Of a stretch of DNA of 27,556 nt, positions 21,481 through 27,556 are shown piece after piece. The notes under the pieces are model-generated. The model saw only the letters and a program-made list of their open reading frames with translations. It was not told the origin of the DNA and did not search any database. The first letter of the stretch is position 1; the number at the start of each line of letters is the position of its first letter. Source of the stretch: Funneliformis mosseae (taxonomy: Eukaryota; Glomeromycota; Glomeromycetes; Glomerales; Glomeraceae); assembly GCA_910592005.1 (NCBI GenBank), contig CAJVPP010000694.1, forward strand, positions 1 through 27,556, read 5' to 3'. The position numbers and the translations under genes are program-made.

Positions 21481-24400
21481 TTACAAATGGTATTTTCTAT
21501 TAATTGGATTAACAGCCAAATATTCTTTTGCATTTCGTCAGGCTAAAATTCAATAATTAATCAGTACAAATTGACCTAAAATATAATGAACTGGTATTAT
21601 ACAATCATGACTTTTCAGATAAAATTCAGTATCTTATAATTCGACATTACAAGTTTCTTCTTTGCTAAAATAATACTGCATATTTGGAGAACTTACAGGT
21701 TTATACTAATGAACAAATGCTAGAAAATGTTTAGCCTTTCCAGATGGCAAATAAACCTTATGTGTAAAATAATATTGAATTTGGCTAGGATAACAATTGA
21801 CTGTATCATCATTTGTAATAAATTTGGCTAAAATGTACGAATTTTTTATATATCATAAAGATATTAACTATTTGAAGATTTCAGAACCAATTTGACACCT
21901 TTCAAATTGATTCATTTTGACTTAAATCATTATACCATCTTCTGAATCTTTATCGAATGGTTTCCTAAAATCAAACATAGTATAAGTTGCATTATAGTAT
22001 TCAACTATTAAATCAAGCATTTCGCTTGAAATAATTATATTATCAGATGATGGTTTAAGGAATTCACTGGGAAATAGTTCACTACCAGTAATATTTGATT
22101 CCTTAATATTTTGTGAATTCATCTAAAATCGATGGATTTCATTAAAAGAAAATTCGTCTGTATCTGAAAGGAAACCAATTAAAGGCTGATTGTTTAGCAA
22201 TTCAAGTTCTTTTACCTCAATACTACTGGAACTTGTAATACTGTTAATTTGAATATCAAATATCAATCAACGCATTAGCTCAGGTTTGATTTTTCTATTA
22301 CTATTTAGTAAAGAACCTAAAAATCGTTCATAAATTAGTAAGCCAATTTATTCAAGAAATTTTCAAAAAAAAATACCTAATATTCCATTCATGCGTTCAA
22401 AAGAAAAACACTAAAATGCATATAATGGACTATAGTCTCTTAAGCAATTATACAAATGGAGAGAAAGATGAGATTTGACGTAATTTTATTACACCTGTGA
22501 TTATTTTCAATCAACTTCACCATCTCAATTAATCTTTGATATGCTTTATGTAATAGATCTGATTCTACAATCTGGCTTATTAAAATTGTACAAATCCTTA
22601 AGAAATGTGTAAGAATCTTTCTATCTACAATCAGAAGATGTTTTCAAAGTGAAATAATAGCATATACAGTGAAAAATATTCATCACTGATTAGCTGTAAA
22701 ATTAGAAAATCTTTCTTTTTCATGAATTTTACCCAGAATTCAACTCAGATCGAAAGGAATCTAAAACTCATTCATCTTTTTCTGAATCTTATTCAAGGAA
22801 TTTGATGTTAAAATCTCTTTATCGATCCAGATTCATTTACTATCCATCATGCAATGCCTAAAAATAGGCAATGTATTGGATCAATTATGATATATTTTAT
22901 AGGGTCAAAATATGGTAAACGTAATAATTCAGATCATCTTATGTCACTTTGCTTTACAAATCATTTTTGTGAAGCATTTAAATTATAGCGTCTCCATTCT
23001 AACATATTTCGACAATACTCAATTGGATCTCACATAATGAATCAATTATTAATATTATCCATTCTGGTAAAATTATACTGATGATTTTCATAATTTGCCT
23101 TTTTTTCACATCTATGACATGATACTAAGGTCGAAATATGTACACATATTTTTCTAGCAGCCAGTACATCACATTAAACAAGAATTAAAGCTGCATAAGT
23201 GTTCTTTTCTTCAGGATATTCATATATTTTATCTATTATAAATCCATCCCAAAGTGATTCTAATTCATTTACAATCAGTGCTAAATAGTGATTTATTTTA
23301 TGTTAACTGACTTTGCTAGATCCAGGTAAAAGACCAAGAGTCAGTAAATTTTCACGTTTAAATCAGATATCATGAGGCAAATTGCATATAGCGGCATATA
23401 TTACTCCAATGCTATAAACAGTACACTATATAGCTAGAATTAGTCAAGATTTAGCATTAATCCAAAATGAGAATCAGCCACTTCATTTTGAAAAAAATTT
23501 GCTGAATCTTCTTATGAAGATTCTTTTAACGTTTGCCAAACTTCATCATCATATATATCAGTCATAATATTGTCGAAATGCTGATGATTTGTCCATTGTC
23601 TTAGGCTAATTTCAAAATTAGGCTGACGATACATAGAATTGAGTTATTGTTGAATTCCAGAAAATGAAAAGATTAAATTAGGTCAAATTAAAGTTCGATT
23701 TGTCAATATGACTTTTTGAGATAACAGAGTATTACAAAATCGTGTCTTGTGAATTAACGAATTGGAAAATTCTATATGTTAACATTTCATTACAGTTGGC
23801 ATATTATTCTGTTAGAAATTCACCGCTTCCTGCTTTTGATACAGCTCATGACATTTGGAATAAGAAACAAAATGGTGAAATCGGTCATTTAATCCAAGTG
23901 CTTTTTTTGTTAAATATACTGAATTTGGAAAATTTCTAAATTCGTCACCTCTGATTTCTGTCAAAACCAATTTCATAAATTTTATTAACGCCTCAGTTGC
24001 AGACTCTGTAATATTGAATCTTGTCTGAAATGATATGATCTAAAGTAAAATCTACAAAAATCAGTTATCAATTAATTCTGTATTTAGTGGATTTTGAAAT
24101 GGCTCATAATCCGGTGATGCATAATCTTCAAAAATTTCAAAATCATCCTCTACAGAAATATCATCTTCTTCAGATTCATCTGTAATATAATCTTCTTTAG
24201 TGGTAAATTCTAAAGATCCTGAATGTTGATCGACTTCTGTTTCAGGATCATTAAAAGGATTTATGCCAGATTTTAGATGATTTGTGTATTTTCTTACACA
24301 TTTCTGAGGTAAAAAAGTAGAATCAAAATCTTCTTGATGTCCATCATCAGATTTATATTTGATATTTCTATAATTTGTCTAGTTAAAGTCAATATTGACG

Positions 24401-24722
24401 ATTTTTCCATTTCGTCTTGTATTCTGAATTGATGAAATGTATCTGAAATAGAACTTTGTGAATCTTGATATCTAACTCTAGTATTACAAGAGGTTGATGG
24501 CCTAGAAGTAGATATATTTTTTTTATCAGTTAAATCACCAATCGACCTACTTGTTCTTCTATAAGAAGGTGTATTTGAAGATTGAAAAATAGAAATATCT
24601 TCTTTATGGATTAATCTAAGAATCGATCTATTTCTTCTATGAGAAGATATATTAGAAGATTGACTAGATGATAAATCATCATCATCACTGCGTAATTTAG
24701 AAATTGACCTTTTTCAGCTCAT
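21481..24722 (-). pseudogene. Tnp2/CACTA-superfamily transposase, full-length but heavily mutated
   Basis: On the minus strand about 1080 codons of coding relic run from ATG (24722) to TAA (21481). The N-terminus is a Ser/Arg-rich, low-complexity region (about 24716-24400) with repeated SSQSSNISSHRR-like phrases, then a very acidic stretch (about 24240-24100). The core follows family order: LTLGLLPGS (about 23345-23320), CDVLAARKICVHISTLVSCHRCEKK (about 23175-23100; quoted only as landmarks CDVLAARK and CHRC), LLRLPYFDPIKYIIIDP (about 22930-22885) and IHCLFLGIA with the conserved DPxHCLFLG block. FERMNGILG lies near 22395. The C-terminal domain has YFTHKVYLPSGKAKHFLAF (about 21770-21715) and finishes with NPINRKYH. 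Dozens of stops and several frameshifts leave it dead. The enzyme class excises and inserts CACTA-type DNA transposons. Confidence 0.75.
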
Positions 24723-24948
24723 TTTTATTTTATAATTGAGAAATTAAAAGGAAAATAAAAGTTCGAAATGGAGTTATTTTGAGGACGATTTTAGTTAAAT
24801 TTTATATTTTTTTAAAAAAATGCAGTAGTTTCGCAAATATTTATATTATTATACTAAACTATTGTTTTTCTTTTTTAGTAAATATAAACAATTAAACAAA
24901 TTTCCTTTTAAAATAATTGTAATGTTTATAACTATTTTTGTTAAGTTA
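24723..24948. other. upstream flank of the Tnp2-like pseudogene
   Basis: A+T-rich sequence between the transposase start and the 51/39-bp repeat array. It presumably held the transposase promoter. No inverted copy of the 20697 terminus could be found here. Confidence 0.4.
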
Positions 24949-25500
24949 TTTTGATTTAATGCATAATGAAAGTATTGTTTCTGATTTACTTTAAGTGTGT
25001 TTTGATTTAATGCATGATAGAAGTATTGTTTCCAATTTACTTTAAGTGCATTTTAATCTAATGCATCAATAAATTATTTCTGAATCTTGTATTGATTTAA
25101 TGCATGATGAAAGTATTGTTTCCAATTTACTTTAAGTATATTTTGATTTAATGCATAATGGAAGTATTATTTTAATTTACTTTAAGTGTGTTTTGATCTA
25201 ATGCATCGATTAATTGTTTCTAAATCTTGTATTGATTTAATGCATAATGAAAGTATTGTTTTTGATTTACTTTAAGTGTGTTTTGACCTAATGCATCGAT
25301 TAATTGTTTTCAAATCTTGTATTGATTTAATGCATAATAAAAGTATTGTTTTCAATTTACTTTAAGTGCGTTTTGATTTAATATATTGATAGATTGTTTC
25401 CGATTTACTTTAAGTCTTTTTTAATGCATAATTAAAATATTTATTACATTGATAATTGTTTCCTATTTACTTTAAGTATTATATTGATTTAATGTATTAT
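24949..25500. repeat. array of alternating 51- and 39-bp repeats
   Basis: ATTTACTTTAAGT recurs at 24984, 25035, 25125, 25175, 25265, 25355, 25403 and 25465. Spacings of 51, 90, 50, 90, 90, 48 and 62 show a 51-bp unit and a 39-bp variant unit (carrying ATGCATCGAT-type sequence) combining into a 90-bp higher-order repeat. The word TTTAATGCAT opens almost every unit. The array sits exactly between two divergent broken genes. Confidence 0.85.
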
Positions 25501-25680
25501 CTGATATAACTATTTGAGTTTATTTTTGATATATATATGAAAATTTATATAAATAAGCTTGATTTTTCCACTTCTTAAAAAAATAATTACAACTCAAACT
25601 TTATTTTTTTAAATCAAACTTTATCTTTACAATCAAATTTCTTCTTAATTTTTTCTTTTTACAATTTCTCTTTTCGCAAA
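25501..25680 (+). promoter_or_regulatory. presumed 5' flank of the unknown multi-exon gene
   Basis: Pyrimidine-rich A+T sequence (CTTT and TTCTT runs, about 25590-25680) directly before the first inferred exon, like many fungal core promoters. No specific element is certain. Confidence 0.3.
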
Positions 25681-27556
25681 ATACCACCAAAATGCAAAAT
25701 AAAAAAATCATCACAAGAACAAAAAGAACGTAAGTTGAATTTTATCAATTAACTAGCCAACTTTTTTAAATGATAACTGATTTTTTTGCTTTTTTATAAT
25801 AGAACCTTAATCAATAGCAATACCAACAAAATGCCTCCAATGAAAAAAATCGACTGATGAAAAGCCAGAACGTAAGTTGAATTTTATCAATCAACCAGCC
25901 AATTTTTTCAAACAATAACTGATTTTTTTTTGTTTTTTATAATAGAATCTCAGTCGCTAGCAATACCACCAAAATGCTCCTAACAAAAAAAATCGACTGA
26001 TAAAAAGCCAGAATATAAGTTGAATTTTATCAATCAACCAGCCAATTTTTTCAAACGATAACTGATTTTTTTGCTTTTCTACAATAGAATCTCAGTCGCA
26101 AACAACACCAATAAAACGCCCTAATGAAAAAAATTGACCAATGAAGAGCCAGAACGTAAGTTGAATTTTATTAATCAACCAGCCAATTTTTTCAAATGAT
26201 AACTGATTTTTTTGCTTTTCTACAATAGAATCTCAGTCGCAAACAATACTAACAAAACACCTCCAACGAAAAAAATCGACCGATGAAGAGCCAGAATGTA
26301 AGTTGAATTTTATCAATCAACCAGCCAATTTTTTCAAACGATAACTGATTTTTTTGCTTTTCTACAATAGAAAAAAAACAAAAATGAGTCCATACAATAT
26401 TGTCCGAGAATGAACTGGTTGTTTTAAATCGTAAGTTAGTCATAATATAATACTATTTTTATATTAATACTAAATAACTTTTCAAATTATAGATGTAGAT
26501 TTAGGAGAAATGGAAAGAGGATATGGGGAAATTCAGCTCCCATTAAAATTTTAATGATAACCAATGGCAAGTACTTCAGCTGCAGCTAAATTTGAGATTT
26601 TTGATAATTTGAATGATTTAGAATCAGTTATATTTATTTTTGATTTATTTCCATTCATTATTTTATAATTAACAATATATTTTCTTTATTCCTACATAGA
26701 GAATCAAATGTTAAAAGAAAAACTTGCTGAATTTACTAAGAGAATCGAGAAATTGGAGCAACAAAATTCTGATCTCTTGAGAAAAACTGATTTTTTGCTG
26801 AAATAAATTATGAATTCGGCAAGGAAAATGAAGATTTACAGGAGAGGTAAAAATTTGTATATTAATATCCTATATTTACAATAACTAATTTTTCTTTTTT
26901 AATATTTAAGACTTGACCGATTTGAAAGATTATGACTGCCAAGATCATTGAAGCAGTCCGATGCCGGTCCTCCTGCAAAATGAAGAAAAATCAGAAAATT
27001 ATCGTCAAAATCAAAGGGAAAAAAGCCAGTGTATTGTACTGATGATGAATTGGAAGAATCAACACAAAACAATTCTGAGGACAATGATAATTTGACAACA
27101 GAAGAGGCTAATGTAAAATGAGCCAGGATATGTTTAAATTTATGTCTAAATAATTTAAATTTTTAGCTAATTTTTTTCTTGCTTTCGTATTTAGGCCAAA
27201 ATGAAAGCGGTTTTGAAAACTGTCAGCTCAAAGGATGATTTAGACTATGACGAACCTTTCAATAGCGAGAAAAATACCACATTATATCGTAGTCTGATTC
27301 CTAAATTACGAAAGTTCTTAGCTCTAAATTTTCGGCCTTCTGTTAATCAACTTACAAACTAGCTGAAAATTCTTCATAAGTCACGTCAAACAGCTCAAAG
27401 AATTAAGAAAAGCGGAAAAGGCCCTTCAGAGTTGTGACAAATTCATAATAATAATCGAGTACATGAAGTAAGCAAATAACATATATTCTGAATTTAGGTC
27501 TATTTGAATCAATAATTTAATATTATTTATTATTTATTAGAAAACAGCTTGGCGAG
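25681..27556 (+). pseudogene. unrecognised multi-exon gene, broken, runs off the window
   Basis: Exons inferred from splice sites and phase: 25681-25729, 25803-25871, 25946-26014, 26088-26155, 26229-26297, 26371-26430, 26493-26626, 26702-26846, 26911-27112, 27195-27467. Phases agree at the junctions except for a 1-nt loss in exon 4 and a frameshift near 26805. The first codon is ATA, one transition from ATG. Encoded features: a basic N-terminus (IPPKCKIKKSSQEQKE), then repeats of a 23-residue module, a coiled coil (NQMLKEKLAEFTKRIEKLEQ, about 26702-26761), a basic-to-acidic linker (DDELEESTQNNSEDNDN) and a more ordered last exon (TTLYRSLIPKLRKFLALNF). In-frame stops occur in several exons, including TAG at a likely Trp site (27359-27361) and TGA at likely Arg sites. 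One intron donor has become AT (26015). I do not know the family. It may be a second gene of the neighbouring transposon. Confidence 0.55.
25730..26370 (+). repeat. tandem exon-plus-intron duplication, 142-bp period
   Basis: Five intron copies begin at 25730, 25872, 26015, 26156 and 26298. Four exon copies separate them, 69 nt each except one of 68. Every intron carries GTAAGTTGAATTTTATCAAT (the third has ATAAGT), a TAACTGAT branch-point-like word, a T-rich tract and an ATAATAG or ACAATAG acceptor. Each exon is 23 codons with phase 1 at both ends, so extra copies leave the frame unchanged. Copies differ mainly by transitions. Confidence 0.85.

Larger units (their letters stand above)
20697..24722 (-). 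mobile_element. decayed CACTA-like (CMC/EnSpm) transposon, one end candidate only
   Basis: Grouped here are the broken Tnp2-like transposase (minus strand), the 74-bp array beyond its 3' end, and CACTGGTTGAAATC at 20697, which begins with the CACT expected of this superfamily's terminal repeats. Repetitive subterminal DNA is a hallmark of CACTA elements. The matching inverted terminus was not found upstream of the transposase start, so the other boundary is open: the element may be truncated or extend across the next repeat array. Confidence 0.5.

Noticed and set aside
23742..23939. 65-aa plus-strand open frame
   Set aside because: Lies antisense within the Tnp2-like pseudogene.
26249..26443. 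64-aa minus-strand open frame
   Set aside because: Antisense to the exon/intron array, whose sense strand carries consistent splice signals.

Overview
This is an intron-rich eukaryotic window of extreme A+T content. Short GT-AG introns of about 60-110 nt, RAD4 and LDAH orthologues, and relics of PIF1-like helicase, O-fucosyltransferase-like and Tnp2/CACTA-like families point to a fungus, most likely an arbuscular mycorrhizal one (Glomeromycotina, Rhizophagus-like). The lineage is inferred from family content recalled from knowledge; no search was run.

Layout. 1-5700 is an A+T desert holding one clear relic, a PIF1-type helicase C-terminus (590-1222), and a tiny second scrap near 2063. 6226-12748 is the gene island. 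On the plus strand is a complete four-exon lipid-droplet-associated hydrolase (LDAH, 340 aa). On the minus strand is a complete 15-exon RAD4/XPC damage-recognition protein (932 aa, one probable GC-AG intron). Between them lies a minus-strand O-fucosyltransferase-like pseudogene. The two intact genes converge and have unrelated jobs: lipid droplet metabolism and nucleotide excision repair.

12.8-20.7 kb is again mostly gene-free: A+T-rich simple sequence, hairpins, islands of more complex but unclassified decayed sequence, and a 503-bp hAT-like MITE with an imperfect 8-bp target-site duplication (19237-19755).

20.7-27.5 kb is transposon-derived. A decayed Tnp2/CACTA-superfamily transposase occupies the minus strand (24722-21481). 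Beyond its 3' end is an array of 74-bp repeats, and at the outer side of that array is a CACT terminus candidate (20697). Upstream of its start, an array of alternating 51- and 39-bp repeats separates it from a divergent plus-strand, multi-exon, broken gene of unknown family. That gene carries the most unusual structure here: a 69-nt phase-symmetric exon plus its roughly 73-nt intron repeated in tandem four to five times (25730-26370), each copy with its own splice signals. Most premature stops in the relics are explained by C-to-T or G-to-A transitions, whereas the two host genes are clean. No tRNA, rRNA, CRISPR array or bacterial-type operon was seen.
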